The position numbers and the translations under genes were made by a program. The notes under the pieces are model-generated. The model did not search any database and had not been told where the DNA came from. It saw only the letters and a list, made by a program, of their open reading frames with translations. From positions 419,698 to 483,697 of the forward strand of contig NZ_VJVW01000001.1 of assembly GCF_009735585.1 (NCBI RefSeq): a stretch of 64,000 bases of DNA, given 5' to 3'. Of the stretch, positions 16,924 through 26,470 are shown one piece after another; the first letter of the stretch is position 1; each line of letters begins with the position of its first letter. The DNA is from Christiangramia aestuarii. Its GTDB lineage: Bacteria; Bacteroidota; Bacteroidia; Flavobacteriales; Flavobacteriaceae.

Positions 16924-18522
16924 TTGATCTTTAAACACATTTTAATTTTTCTCGGTTTTATATTTCTGAATTTCTCTCTCCAGGCTCAGGTGAATGATTG
17001 TTCCGGGGCTATCAAGATCTGCGGGGATGGCGCTATCTCCAGTAATGCCGAAAATGCCGGAACCCAGGAGCTTAACGGTAGAAATAATTGCTCAAGCAGG
17101 GAACATAACAGCCTGTGGCTAGAGATCGAGATCACAAAACCCGGTAGTTTAGGTTTCACACTAAAACCGACTAGCGGTTCATTGAACATAGATTATGACT
17201 TCTTCATATTTGGCCCTAACGCGAGCTGCGGAAACCTGGGAAGTGCTATCCGTTGTTCCACCACCAATCCCCTGGCCTCAAATTCTACCAGCAATCATAC
17301 CGGAATGAATGATACCGAAACCGATACAAGTGAAGGCCCTGGTCCCGATGGAAATAATTTTATCAGATCCCTGGACGTACTGCCAGGCGAAACCTATTTT
17401 ATTGTGATAGACAGGCCTATTGGGAATAGTCCCTTTGAACTGGAATGGACGGGAACTTCTACAATTGACGGTTTTCCCTTTCCTGAAGGCCCTGCAATAG
17501 GTGAAGCCATGAATCTTGAAACCTGTAATTACAAGGGGCTAGCAGATTTTGATTTTTCGGTGACCGGCAATGAGATCGTGACTCAGAACAATACGAGCCT
17601 TAGCTACCATAAAACCCTGGCCGACGCCACAGATAATATAAACCCTATTAACGGAACCTACACCAGTTCAAGCCCAATAAAAACTATTTACGCAAGAGTG
17701 GAAAACGATCTTACAGGTTGCGCAAAGATCACGGAATTTGACCTTATTATTCATGAGGGTCCGATGATAAGCGATGAAAACAGTATTGAACGCTGCGATC
17801 TGGATCTCAATGGAGAAGAAGATTTTGTGCTCACCGATCTAAATTCTAGCATTCTCAACGGACTGGATCGGTCAGTTTATGAAATTCAATATTTCCGAAC
17901 CCAGGAAGAAGCAAGTGCAGACATGGATCCCATTTTGACTGATTATAATTCAAAGGGAAATGAAACGGTTTATGCCAGGATCTCAGAAAAAACAGATTCA
18001 GATTGCTATAATATTGCCGAAGTAAAACTGGTCTTAAATAACCCTCCCGTGCTCGAATCGGTTTCATTAACGCAGCCACAGATCAATTCGAATAACAATA
18101 CAGTTACTCTCAATCTCGACAATGCTTCCGCGTATGAATATTCTATGGGAATCATTGAAGGCCCGTATCAAAGCAGCAATGTTTTTACTAATGTAAAATC
18201 AGGATTTCAAACAGTATATATCAGGGACTTGAAGGGCTGTGCCGTGGTGAGTACCGAGATTGTAGTGGTGGGATATGATAATTTTTTCAGCCCGAATAAT
18301 GACGGCATCAATGATTTCTGGCAGTTAAGAGGGATCAGCACTCCGGGAAACCTGGTGCATATCTTTGACAAATACGGAAAACTACTCACTAAGATCAATG
18401 CCACAGGTAAAGGCTGGGATGGTTATTACAACGGGAAGCCTATGCCAGCCGATGATTATTGGTTCAGGGTAACTCTACAAAATGGCCAGGAATTCAACGG
18501 ACATTTCTCACTTGTTAGATGA
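16924..18522 (+). CDS. Secreted protein with T9SS type B sorting domain
   Basis: A 532-residue exported protein. An in-frame TAA lies directly before the TTG at 16924, and the signal peptide (IFKHILIFLGFIFLNFSLQAQ) begins immediately, so TTG is the only plausible start. The N-terminal region CSGAIKICGDG with NSLWLEIEITKPGSLGFTL is a beta-sandwich-like region common in flavobacterial surface proteins. Repeats with cysteine-led strands (LETCNYKGLADFDF, IERCDLDLNGEEDF) follow. The type B sorting domain covers about 451-532 (FFSPNNDGINDFW ... GWDGYYNGKPMPADDYWF) and resembles that of the upstream gene. The two genes are likely co-transcribed. Function beyond surface exposure is unknown. Confidence 0.88.
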   Translation: MIFKHILIFLGFIFLNFSLQAQVNDCSGAIKICGDGAISSNAENAGTQELNGRNNCSSREHNSLWLEIEITKPGSLGFTLKPTSGSLNIDYDFFIFGPNASCGNLGSAIRCSTTNPLASNSTSNHTGMNDTETDTSEGPGPDGNNFIRSLDVLPGETYFIVIDRPIGNSPFELEWTGTSTIDGFPFPEGPAIGEAMNLETCNYKGLADFDFSVTGNEIVTQNNTSLSYHKTLADATDNINPINGTYTSSSPIKTIYARVENDLTGCAKITEFDLIIHEGPMISDENSIERCDLDLNGEEDFVLTDLNSSILNGLDRSVYEIQYFRTQEEASADMDPILTDYNSKGNETVYARISEKTDSDCYNIAEVKLVLNNPPVLESVSLTQPQINSNNNTVTLNLDNASAYEYSMGIIEGPYQSSNVFTNVKSGFQTVYIRDLKGCAVVSTEIVVVGYDNFFSPNNDGINDFWQLRGISTPGNLVHIFDKYGKLLTKINATGKGWDGYYNGKPMPADDYWFRVTLQNGQEFNGHFSLVR

Positions 18523-18592
18523 TTCCTAAAAAATTGATTAGGGACCGATAATTGCTTAATTTCGTGAGGCTATGTAAAAGAAATCTGCCTGC

Positions 18593-20596
18593 ATGAAATT
18601 CAATATCAAATCTGATTACAAACCTACCGGCGACCAGCCAAATGCGATAAAGCAGCTGGTAACGGGTGTTAATAACGACGATAAATATCAAACTTTACTA
18701 GGGGTTACCGGATCTGGAAAGACCTTTACGGTGGCAAATGTCATTGAAGAGGTTCAGAAACCTACCTTAGTACTGGCCCATAACAAGACTCTTGCTGCTC
18801 AGTTATATTCAGAATTCAAGGAATTCTTTCCGGATAACGCGGTAGAATATTTTGTAAGTTACTACGATTATTACCAGCCGGAAGCATTTATTCCAACTTC
18901 GGGAACCTATATTGAAAAAGACCTTTCCATTAACGAAGAGATTGAAAAGCTCAGGCTTAGTACTACCTCTTCTCTTCTTAGCGGAAGAAGGGATGTGATC
19001 GTCGTCGCTTCGGTTTCCTGCCTGTATGGTATCGGGAACCCGGTGGAATTCAGAAAGAATGTGGTTTCTATTGAAAGGGACATGGAAATTTCCAGGACCA
19101 AATTCTTACATAGCCTGGTGCAAAGCCTTTATTCCAGGACCGAAGCAGAATTCACCCACGGAAATTTCAGAATAAAAGGTGACACTGTTGATGTTTTTCC
19201 TAGCTATGCAGATAATGCTTTCAGAATTCACTTTTTTGGAGATGAAATTGAAGAGATCGAGGCTTTCGATCCAGGAACCAATGATGTTCTTGAAAAATAT
19301 GACCGTCTGAACATTTATCCCGCTAATATGTTCGTGACCTCCCCAGATGTACTACAAAATGCGATCCACGAGATCCAGGATGACCTGGTAAAGCAGGTCA
19401 GCTATTTCCAGGATATCGGAAAAACACTTGAGGCAAAAAGGCTGGACGAAAGGACGAATTTTGATTTGGAGATGATCAGGGAACTTGGATATTGCTCCGG
19501 GATCGAAAACTATTCACGTTACCTGGATGGCCGTAAACCCGGCACAAGGCCTTTCTGCCTGCTGGATTATTTTCCCGATGACTACCTGATGGTGGTCGAT
19601 GAAAGTCACGTGACCATTCCGCAGGTTCATGCGATGTATGGCGGGGACAGGTCAAGGAAGGAAACACTGGTAGATTATGGTTTCAGGCTACCGGCAGCAA
19701 TGGATAACCGGCCATTAAAATTTGAGGAATTTGAGGCTTTACAGAACCAGGTAATCTATGTAAGTGCGACCCCGGCAGATTATGAGCTTCAGAAAAGTGA
19801 AGGAGTATACGTTGAACAGGTGATAAGGCCAACAGGATTATTGGATCCGCTAATCGAAGTTAGACCGAGCCTTAACCAGATAGACGACCTTATCGAGGAG
19901 ATACAGGTACGGGTTGAGAAAGATGAAAGGATCCTGGTAACCACCCTGACCAAAAGAATGGCCGAGGAGCTTACCAAATACCTTACGAGAATAGACGTTC
20001 GCTGTAGGTATATCCACTCAGATGTGGATACTCTGGAACGAGTAGAGATCATGCAGGACCTTCGGAAAGGTCTTTTTGATGTACTTGTAGGGGTGAACTT
20101 ATTGCGTGAAGGGCTGGATCTGCCCGAAGTTTCCCTAGTGGCCATTATCGATGCTGATAAGGAAGGCTTCCTGCGAAGTAATCGTTCCCTAACCCAAACC
20201 ATTGGTCGTGCTGCCAGGCACGTGGAAGGTAAAGCCATACTTTATGCCGATAAGATTACCGACAGTATGCAAAAAACCATCGATCAAACGGAATATCGTC
20301 GCAGCAAACAGATCGAATATAACAAGGAGCATAATATCACCCCAACGGCATTGAACAAGAAATACAATAATGCCCTTATCAAGGAAAAACTGGATGTTTA
20401 CGAGCACGAGAAACGTCCCGATCTTAAAGCTGCAGAGGAAGAAGCCGAATACCTGACCAAACCACAAATGGAGAAAAAGGTAAGGGAAAAACGTAAGGCT
20501 ATGGAATCTGCCGCCAAAGAGCTGGATTTCATGCAGGCGGCGAGACTTAGGGACGAAATTAAAATCCTGCAGGAAAAAATAGGGCAAATGAGTTAA
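18593..20596 (+). CDS. uvrB: UvrABC excinuclease subunit B
   Basis: A 667-residue UvrB, the damage-verifying helicase-like subunit of nucleotide excision repair that is loaded by UvrA and recruits UvrC. Walker A GVTGSGKT is at 37-44, the beta-hairpin [12 protein letters not shown] follows near 91-102, helicase motif II is VVDESHVT, and motif VI is QTIGRAARH. The C-terminal UVR helix pair ([22 protein letters not shown]) ends the protein. Length and motifs are complete. It appears to be a single-gene unit between the T9SS pair and a secreted repeat protein. Confidence 0.98.
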   Translation: MKFNIKSDYKPTGDQPNAIKQLVTGVNNDDKYQTLLGVTGSGKTFTVANVIEEVQKPTLVLAHNKTLAAQLYSEFKEFFPDNAVEYFVSYYDYYQPEAFIPTSGTYIEKDLSINEEIEKLRLSTTSSLLSGRRDVIVVASVSCLYGIGNPVEFRKNVVSIERDMEISRTKFLHSLVQSLYSRTEAEFTHGNFRIKGDTVDVFPSYADNAFRIHFFGDEIEEIEAFDPGTNDVLEKYDRLNIYPANMFVTSPDVLQNAIHEIQDDLVKQVSYFQDIGKTLEAKRLDERTNFDLEMIRELGYCSGIENYSRYLDGRKPGTRPFCLLDYFPDDYLMVVDESHVTIPQVHAMYGGDRSRKETLVDYGFRLPAAMDNRPLKFEEFEALQNQVIYVSATPADYELQKSEGVYVEQVIRPTGLLDPLIEVRPSLNQIDDLIEEIQVRVEKDERILVTTLTKRMAEELTKYLTRIDVRCRYIHSDVDTLERVEIMQDLRKGLFDVLVGVNLLREGLDLPEVSLVAIIDADKEGFLRSNRSLTQTIGRAARHVEGKAILYADKITDSMQKTIDQTEYRRSKQIEYNKEHNITPTALNKKYNNALIKEKLDVYEHEKRPDLKAAEEEAEYLTKPQMEKKVREKRKAMESAAKELDFMQAARLRDEIKILQEKIGQMS

Positions 20597-20688
20597 AAAT
20601 AAAATTCTGCTAAACGAAATTTTATTTATATTTATTTCATCCTAAAGCATTTACACCTGCTAGCTTGGCAAACAAAAAACGTTTGTCC

Positions 20689-21906
20689 ATGAAAATTTTT
20701 TATGTTCTACTCTTTGTAGTATTCAGTATTCCTGTGTATTCGCAGGTTGGTATCGGCAATTCCGATCCCAAAGCGCAACTAGACATTTCGGCCACTAACA
20801 GGCTCGATCCGGCCAGTATTGACGGGCTACTCATCCCCAGGATAGAGAAGTTCCCGATTACCAATCCGGGAATGGATCAGCATGGAATGATGGTTTTTTT
20901 AAGCAAAACCGTTGGAGTAAATCCTTCCGGATTCTATTTCTGGAATGCTGCTGATAATAAATGGAAGGCTCTCACTCCTGACGCATCTAATCCTAATTTC
21001 TATAAACCCGGAACAACGCTGAGTCCCAACAATGTGACCGAGCCCATGTACCGGGATGCCAGCATTGGCCTGGGAACAGATCAGATCACTTCCCGATTAC
21101 AGGTTGCCATTGCAGCCGGCAAGGACCTTACACTAAAAAAAGGCCTGGAAGTAGATAATGCTAATTCGGCCACAGATAATTTAACGACCTATGGGATCAT
21201 AAGTGACAACCGCAGCCAGACCAATGGCAATAAATACGGAATTAAGACCAACGTAGGCGGAGTAGGTATCGGGATACACTACGGAATCTTCAATGAGACC
21301 TACCAGAATACGGGCACCAATGATATCTATGGAATTTTCAACAGGGTTGGCCGAACCTTTGGCGCCAAAAGCAACAATTACGGAATCTACAGTGAAATTG
21401 GGAGCATACAGGGCGTAGGAAATATTTACGGAATATATTCTGTGGCCATAGGTGATGCAAACAGCAATGTGTATGCTGGTTATTTTGCCGGAAGGGTTGG
21501 GATTGGGAATACGCCAGATATCGAGTATGTCCTCCCTACTTCAAGGGGCACGGATGGGCAGATCCTCATGACCAATGCCACGGGACAGGTTTCCTGGGCA
21601 AACCCAGGCTTCGAAAATTATTCCTCAACTACCAGCGCCACGGGTGATTTCGTAATCACCGATGATGTTGGTTCGTTAAGAATCAATAATCAGGTGAGCG
21701 GTTTAGTGATCCCTTCCTCTGCATCTAACAAGGGCAGGATCATAAGGCTTATCAACTGGCCGGGAAACTCTGAAAAAATTTTGATCTTCCAGGGTGGAGA
21801 TGATCTTTTTGACATTAGAACAAACTCCAAGGTGCTAAGTATAAAACCTCAACAACTGCTTACTATACAGAGTGCAGGTAACCGTTGGATATTATTAAGT
21901 CAATAA
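20689..21906 (+). CDS. Secreted repeat protein of unknown function
   Basis: A 405-residue exported protein that I do not recognise functionally. A signal peptide (MKIFYVLLFVVFSIPVYSQ) precedes VGIGNSDPKAQLDIS, a segment common at the mature N-terminus of secreted flavobacterial proteins. The centre carries irregular Tyr-Gly-Ile repeats (YGIISD, YGIKTN, YGIFNE, YGIFNR, YGIYSE, YGIYSV, then AGYFAGRVGIGN), reminiscent of beta-helical or tail-fibre-like surface proteins. There is no recognisable type IX sorting domain. The frame is open to a TTG at 20665, but the ATG at 20689 gives a clean signal peptide. A strong terminator follows. Confidence 0.75.
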   Translation: MKIFYVLLFVVFSIPVYSQVGIGNSDPKAQLDISATNRLDPASIDGLLIPRIEKFPITNPGMDQHGMMVFLSKTVGVNPSGFYFWNAADNKWKALTPDASNPNFYKPGTTLSPNNVTEPMYRDASIGLGTDQITSRLQVAIAAGKDLTLKKGLEVDNANSATDNLTTYGIISDNRSQTNGNKYGIKTNVGGVGIGIHYGIFNETYQNTGTNDIYGIFNRVGRTFGAKSNNYGIYSEIGSIQGVGNIYGIYSVAIGDANSNVYAGYFAGRVGIGNTPDIEYVLPTSRGTDGQILMTNATGQVSWANPGFENYSSTTSATGDFVITDDVGSLRINNQVSGLVIPSSASNKGRIIRLINWPGNSEKILIFQGGDDLFDIRTNSKVLSIKPQQLLTIQSAGNRWILLSQ

Positions 21907-21932
21907 AAAAAGCGCTCCGAAAGAGCGCTTTT
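21905..21932. terminator. Bidirectional intrinsic terminator
   Basis: A 7-bp GC-rich stem (AGCGCTC / GAGCGCT) with loop CGAAA is flanked by an A-run on the left and a T-run on the right. It can end both the secreted repeat gene and the convergent hsp20 gene. Confidence 0.9.
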
Positions 21933-21959
21933 AAAACTAACTAATCAAATTTATTCAGG

Positions 21960-22403
21960 TTATGATATTTCAATCAATCTCTTAGCCTGAACTTTCGCTT
22001 CTTCTTTCTTAGGAAGAGCGATCTCGAGTACTCCATTATTATATGAAGCTGAAATTTTAGTACTATCAACCGAATCTGGTAAACTAAAGGCACGTTTAAA
22101 GGTGCTATAGCTAAATTCCTTCCTGGTGTATCTACCATCCTTATCGGTGGTTTCTTTTTCCTTTTTGTCTTCAGAAGAAATGGTTAGAACGTCGTTATCA
22201 AGTTCGATATTAAAATCTTCCTTAGACATTCCTGGTGCAGCCACCTCAACATTAAAGCTTTCCTCAGTCTCCTGGATATTTACCGCTGGAATACTGGTTC
22301 CTATGCTATTAACATTAGTAGTTCCACCTAGCCAGTCAGTTCTGAACATATCATCGAATACTGATGGCAACCAACCTGTTTCGTTTCTTTTAATTAGACT
22401 CAT
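21960..22403 (-). CDS. Hsp20/alpha-crystallin family small heat-shock protein
   Basis: A 147-residue small heat-shock chaperone that holds unfolding proteins in an ATP-independent way. The alpha-crystallin domain runs from about 38 to 130: PAVNIQETEESFNVEVAAPGMSKEDF, then LTISSEDKKE and the closing NGVLEIALPKKE, the conserved GVL motif. The C-terminal tail has an IEIS end. The upstream region on its strand carries a perfect TGTCA-TTT-TGACA palindrome and a degenerate copy, which suggests repressor or stress control. It is monocistronic by position. Confidence 0.95.
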   Translation of the reverse strand: MSLIKRNETGWLPSVFDDMFRTDWLGGTTNVNSIGTSIPAVNIQETEESFNVEVAAPGMSKEDFNIELDNDVLTISSEDKKEKETTDKDGRYTRKEFSYSTFKRAFSLPDSVDSTKISASYNNGVLEIALPKKEEAKVQAKRLIEIS

Positions 22404-22477
22404 GGTTTTATATTTTTAAGTTGTTATACATTTTGTTTTCAGTAACTAATTAGCAATTCAGATACCATTTGCAAAAA

Positions 22478-22524
22478 CATGCCTTTTTGACACCTTAAAA
22501 GTAAAAATACATGTCATTTTGACA
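22478..22524 (-). promoter_or_regulatory. Candidate operator upstream of hsp20
   Basis: A perfect inverted repeat TGTCA-TTT-TGACA lies at 22512-22524, and a degenerate copy (TGCCT-TTT-TGACA) at 22480-22492. Both sit within a 15-bp direct repeat of 13/15 identity whose copies start 32 bp apart (22478 and 22510), about three helical turns. They lie 75-121 bp from the hsp20 ATG and 75-121 bp from the DUF2254 ATG, so either gene could be controlled. Confidence 0.5.
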
Positions 22525-22598
22525 ATAGACTAAAATTAGGTTAATCTCTGTGAGCTTCCCCAAGTTTGCTTAACTTTAAAACTGAATAGATCAGCCCT

Positions 22599-23897
22599 AT
22601 GAAGCAGCTCTTTAATAGAACCATTTCCTTTTTTAATGTACTGGAAAGTAAAATTGCCTTTTACCCTACTCTCCTGGCGTTCCTGGGTTTCAATTTTGCT
22701 TTTTTCATGCTTTATCTAGAAAACAGGGGAGTTTCAAAGTATTTACTCGAACATGTACCTGTTCTTGTTGTGGATAATGGAGATACGGCCATGACCATTC
22801 TAAGTTCGCTTATTACCGGACTTATTTCCATGGTGGTTTTCAGCTTTTCGATGGTAATGCTTTTATTAAGCCAGGCTTCAAGTAATTTTTCTCCGAGACT
22901 TTTACCCGGACTCATCAGTGACCGCCGGCATCAGGTAATTCTGGGAATCTATCTGTTTACGATACTGTACTGTATTTTTATTTTGTTTGCCATTCAGCCC
23001 ACCGGGAACAAATCCCAAATCCCCGGATTCGCTGTTCTTCTGGGGATTATCCAGACCGTGGTAAGCATTTATGCTTTTATATATTTTATTCATAACATCT
23101 CCCAGAGCATACAGATAAGTAATATTCTGCAGAATATTTTTGAAACAGCTAAGAGCAGACTCACCAAGCTCATAGACACCGAAGAAAAACAAAAATCAGA
23201 TTTTCCTGAAACCGAAGACTGGAAAGAATATCATAGTGAAAAAAGCGGATATCTACAGAACATATCCTTTACCAACCTGGTAGATATTTGTGAGAGCGAG
23301 GACATAAAATTACACATTCTTCCAGTAAAAGGAATTTTCGTATTGAGCGGCATTCCTTTATTCCGCTGCAATAAGGATCTGGATGAAGACAAGGTAAAAA
23401 AGATACTTTCTAACTTCAATTTCTCTCGTGAGGAACTTGTGGCAGACAACTATACCCTGGCCTTTAAACAGATCACTGAAATTATTGTAAAAGCTATGTC
23501 TCCCGGAATCAACGATCCAGGCACCGCAATTAACGGAATAGATTACCTTACCGAACTACTGGCCTTGAGGATGAAGAAAAAGGACCAGAGCATGATCCTT
23601 CGGGACGAGGTAGCTTATATCAAGCTGAACACCATAGATTTTGAAGACCTGCTATACAACATCATGGCACCAATACGTACTTACTGTAAGAACGATATAA
23701 TTCTGGTTCAAAAATTACTTTTGATGTTTTACTATCTGGAAAAACAGGAAAGCGATAATACCAATTACTGTAAGTACCTAAGGAAAGAAGCGGAGTCTTT
23801 GATGAAAGATGCAAAAGCTTCCATCGAAAATGAGGAAGATATCGAAAAAGCTACCGAACTTGCGGCGAGATTTAATTTACACACTACAAAAGATTAA
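22599..23897 (+). CDS. DUF2254 family membrane protein
   Basis: A 432-residue predicted inner-membrane protein of the DUF2254 family. Four hydrophobic segments occupy the first ~190 residues (near 22-42, 63-90, 108-130, 142-165), with ASSNFSPRLLPGLISDRRHQ between the second and third, a conserved family stretch. The remaining ~240 residues form a soluble domain with KAMSPGINDPGTAINGIDYL, also conserved. No biochemical role is established for the family. The gene is followed 1 bp later by the DUF1456 gene, so they are probably co-transcribed. Confidence 0.82.
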   Translation: MKQLFNRTISFFNVLESKIAFYPTLLAFLGFNFAFFMLYLENRGVSKYLLEHVPVLVVDNGDTAMTILSSLITGLISMVVFSFSMVMLLLSQASSNFSPRLLPGLISDRRHQVILGIYLFTILYCIFILFAIQPTGNKSQIPGFAVLLGIIQTVVSIYAFIYFIHNISQSIQISNILQNIFETAKSRLTKLIDTEEKQKSDFPETEDWKEYHSEKSGYLQNISFTNLVDICESEDIKLHILPVKGIFVLSGIPLFRCNKDLDEDKVKKILSNFNFSREELVADNYTLAFKQITEIIVKAMSPGINDPGTAINGIDYLTELLALRMKKKDQSMILRDEVAYIKLNTIDFEDLLYNIMAPIRTYCKNDIILVQKLLLMFYYLEKQESDNTNYCKYLRKEAESLMKDAKASIENEEDIEKATELAARFNLHTTKD

Positions 23898-23898
23898 T

Positions 23899-24135
23899 AT
23901 GGCACTTACGAACAATGATATTTTTAAGAAATTAAGGGTAGCTCATAAATTAACCAATGATGATATCGTGGAGATCTGTAAACTGGTTGACTTCAATGTT
24001 TCAAAAAGTGAACTGGGCGCTATTTTTAGAAAAGAAGGCCACGAAAAATATATGGAATGCGGAGACCAGTTCCTTCGAAATTTCCTGGACGGGCTTATTA
24101 TTCATCTTCGCGGTCCCATGCCTAAGAAGAAGTAA
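23899..24135 (+). CDS. DUF1456 family protein (YehS-like, single repeat)
   Basis: A 78-residue cytoplasmic protein of the DUF1456 family. It resembles the C-terminal repeat of E. coli YehS: NNDIFKKLRVAHKLTNDDI, then ECGDQFLRNFLDGLI. YehS has two such repeats in about 156 residues, so this is a half-length, single-repeat form. The frame is open upstream into the DUF2254 gene, but the ATG at 23899 begins the conserved domain directly. The function is unknown. A bidirectional terminator follows. Confidence 0.78.
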   Translation: MALTNNDIFKKLRVAHKLTNDDIVEICKLVDFNVSKSELGAIFRKEGHEKYMECGDQFLRNFLDGLIIHLRGPMPKKK

Positions 24136-24158
24136 GAAGATTGACTTTAGACGAAATT

Positions 24159-24194
24159 AAAAAAGGAGCCGAAAATATTTTCAGCTCCTTTTTT
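24159..24194. terminator. Bidirectional intrinsic terminator
   Basis: The stem AAAAAAGGAGC / GCTCCTTTTTT (11 bp with the A/T ends) and a 14-nt loop lie between the convergent DUF1456 and ettA genes. Confidence 0.88.
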
Positions 24195-24225
24195 CTTACT
24201 ACTAATAATTTTAAGCCAGAGGCTC

Positions 24226-25917
24226 TTACCTTACCAGTTTCTTGTATTTAATCCTTTTCGGCATTAGGTCTCCTCCGAGGCGTTTCTTTTTATTTTCTTC
24301 GTAATCTGAGAAACTACCTTCAAAGAAATACACTTGGGAATCACCTTCAAAGGCAAGGATATGTGTACAGATCCTGTCCAGGAACCAACGGTCGTGAGAA
24401 ATAACCACCGCGCAACCTGCAAAATTCTCCAGACCTTCTTCCAGCGCTCTAAGGGTATTCACATCAAGGTCGTTAGTAGGCTCATCCAGCAGGAGAACGT
24501 TTCCTTCTTCTTTCAAAGTCATCGCCAAATGCAGGCGGTTTCTTTCCCCTCCAGAAAGCATGCTTACCTTCTTGTTCTGTTCACTTCCACTAAAGTTGAA
24601 CCTGCTTAGGTATGCCCTGGAATTCACCTGGCGGCCACCCATCATGATAAGCTCCTGCTCATCACTAAAGTTCTGCCAAATAGTTTTATCGGGATCAATA
24701 TTCGCGTGGCTCTGGTCTACGTAGGCGATCTTGGCGGTTTCCCCCACTTTGAAGCTTCCTTTGTCTGGCTCTTCCTCTCCCATGATCATTCTGAAGATCG
24801 TGGTTTTTCCAGCACCATTAGGACCAATGATTCCTACGATCCCGGCCTGTGGAAGATTAAAATTAAGGTCTTCGTAAAGCAACTTATCGCCGTAAGCTTT
24901 GCTTACCCCATTAGCCTCGATCACATTGGTTCCCAGGCGTGGCCCGTTTGGAATATAAATCTCCAACTTTTCGTCCATTTGCTTCTGATCCTGGCTAAGT
25001 AGCTTATCATAATTCTTAAGCCTGGCCTTTTGCTTGGTTTGTCGGCCTTTAGGACTCATCTTGGCCCACTCCAGCTCTCGCTCAAGCGTCTTCTGGCGTT
25101 TACTTGCCTGTTTCTGCTCCTGGGCAAGTCTCTTGGATTTCTGATCCAGCCAGGAAGAATAATTCCCTTTCCATGGGATACCCTCTCCACGGTCAAGCTC
25201 AAGGATCCACCCGGCAACATTATCAAGGAAATAACGGTCGTGAGTAACCGCGATCACGGTTCCTTTATATTGCTGTAAATGATGCTCGAGCCAGTGTACC
25301 GATTCGGCATCCAGGTGGTTGGTAGGCTCATCCAGCAATAATACATCCGGCTCCTGAAGTAGAAGTCGGCAAAGGGCCACCCTTCTTCTTTCCCCTCCGG
25401 AAAGCACGGCGATCTTTTTATCCGGCTCCGGAGTCCTTAAGGCATCCATCGCAATATCCAGTTTGGTATCCAGTTCCCAGGCATTGCTGGCATCGATCTT
25501 ATCCTGAAGTTCAGCCTGCTTATCCATAAGCTTCTGCATCTTATCTGCATCTTCATAAACTTCCGGAAGACCGAACATATCGTTGATCTTGTTATACTCA
25601 TCAAGAATGGCCACTGTTTCCGCAACCCCTTCTTTCACTACTTCAAGTACGGTCTTATCTTCATCCAGTTCTGGCTCCTGCTCCAGCATCCCGACGCTGT
25701 AATTAGGAGAGAATACCACATCTCCCTGGTAATTCTGGTCTTTACCGGCAATAATGCTCAGTAAGGTAGACTTACCGGATCCGTTCAAACCAAGGATCCC
25801 GATCTTAGCCCCATAGAAGAAGCTCAAATAAATATTTTTCAATACCGGAGTATTAGCCTTGGGAAAGGTCTTGGTAACTCCAGACATTGAAAAGATCACT
25901 TTTTTATCGTCTGACAT
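24226..25917 (-). CDS. ettA: Energy-dependent translational throttle protein EttA (ABC-F)
   Basis: A 563-residue ABC-F ATPase that binds the ribosomal E site and gates the first steps of elongation according to ATP/ADP level. Two nucleotide-binding domains are complete: Walker A GLNGSGKST (43-51) and GPNGAGKTT, signatures LSGGERRRVAL and LSGGERNRLHL, Walker B LLLDEPTNHLDAES and LLLDEPTNDLDVNT. The interdomain linker is rich in K/R/Q (SKRQKTLERELEWAKMSPKGRQTKQKARL), as in EttA. There are no membrane segments. It is convergent with the DUF1456 gene and probably monocistronic. Confidence 0.96.
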   Translation of the reverse strand: MSDDKKVIFSMSGVTKTFPKANTPVLKNIYLSFFYGAKIGILGLNGSGKSTLLSIIAGKDQNYQGDVVFSPNYSVGMLEQEPELDEDKTVLEVVKEGVAETVAILDEYNKINDMFGLPEVYEDADKMQKLMDKQAELQDKIDASNAWELDTKLDIAMDALRTPEPDKKIAVLSGGERRRVALCRLLLQEPDVLLLDEPTNHLDAESVHWLEHHLQQYKGTVIAVTHDRYFLDNVAGWILELDRGEGIPWKGNYSSWLDQKSKRLAQEQKQASKRQKTLERELEWAKMSPKGRQTKQKARLKNYDKLLSQDQKQMDEKLEIYIPNGPRLGTNVIEANGVSKAYGDKLLYEDLNFNLPQAGIVGIIGPNGAGKTTIFRMIMGEEEPDKGSFKVGETAKIAYVDQSHANIDPDKTIWQNFSDEQELIMMGGRQVNSRAYLSRFNFSGSEQNKKVSMLSGGERNRLHLAMTLKEEGNVLLLDEPTNDLDVNTLRALEEGLENFAGCAVVISHDRWFLDRICTHILAFEGDSQVYFFEGSFSDYEENKKKRLGGDLMPKRIKYKKLVR

Positions 25918-25980
25918 ATATTTTAAAAATTTAGTTCTTATTCGTTCAGGACTGCAAATATCCTGAATTTTTCACAGAAT

Positions 25981-26460
25981 TCAATTATCATAAACTCCCA
26001 ATAATCTCTGGATAATTAGCAATTGTCCTGTATGGTAAGCACTATGTTCTATAACCAGCAGTAGTTCCCGCAACAGGCTATGCTCGCTGGAGTTTTTCAC
26101 TGGCATATTGAGATCATTATTTTCATCCAGAATAAAATCCCTCAGAAGTTTCCTGTCCTCGAAATAATCAGATTTCAGGTCTTCCCACACCTCTTCGCCG
26201 GGAGGTTCGGGTGCATCGGGCCAGTAATCATCGGGCCAGTTGCTTTCCTGGTAATCTTCAGACATTGAATATTCCAGGATGTCTTTCTGGGCATAAGCTA
26301 AATGAAAGAAAACCTCGTAAAAGGAATAAGGCAATCCGGAAGGTCTTAGGCCTATCATATCGAATGGGACAGCATCCAGGAAACTATCAATAGATGCGAA
26401 GGCCTGCCCGCCTTCAAGGTGTTTTACCAGCTGCTGCCTGGTTGATTTTTCTGAAAACAT
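25981..26460 (-). CDS. DinB-like family protein
   Basis: A 159-residue predicted four-helix-bundle protein of the DinB/YfiT-like superfamily. Three histidines in family positions can bind metal: one in FFHLAYAQKD (about residue 52) and two in EHSAYHTGQLL (near 138-142). Proteins of this fold include thiol-dependent transferases and DNA-damage-induced proteins, but most members have no known reaction. It sits 10 bp downstream of the small CAL67264-family gene on the same strand, so they may be co-transcribed. Confidence 0.72.
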   Translation of the reverse strand: MFSEKSTRQQLVKHLEGGQAFASIDSFLDAVPFDMIGLRPSGLPYSFYEVFFHLAYAQKDILEYSMSEDYQESNWPDDYWPDAPEPPGEEVWEDLKSDYFEDRKLLRDFILDENNDLNMPVKNSSEHSLLRELLLVIEHSAYHTGQLLIIQRLLGVYDN

Positions 26461-26470
26461 ATTTTATGAA

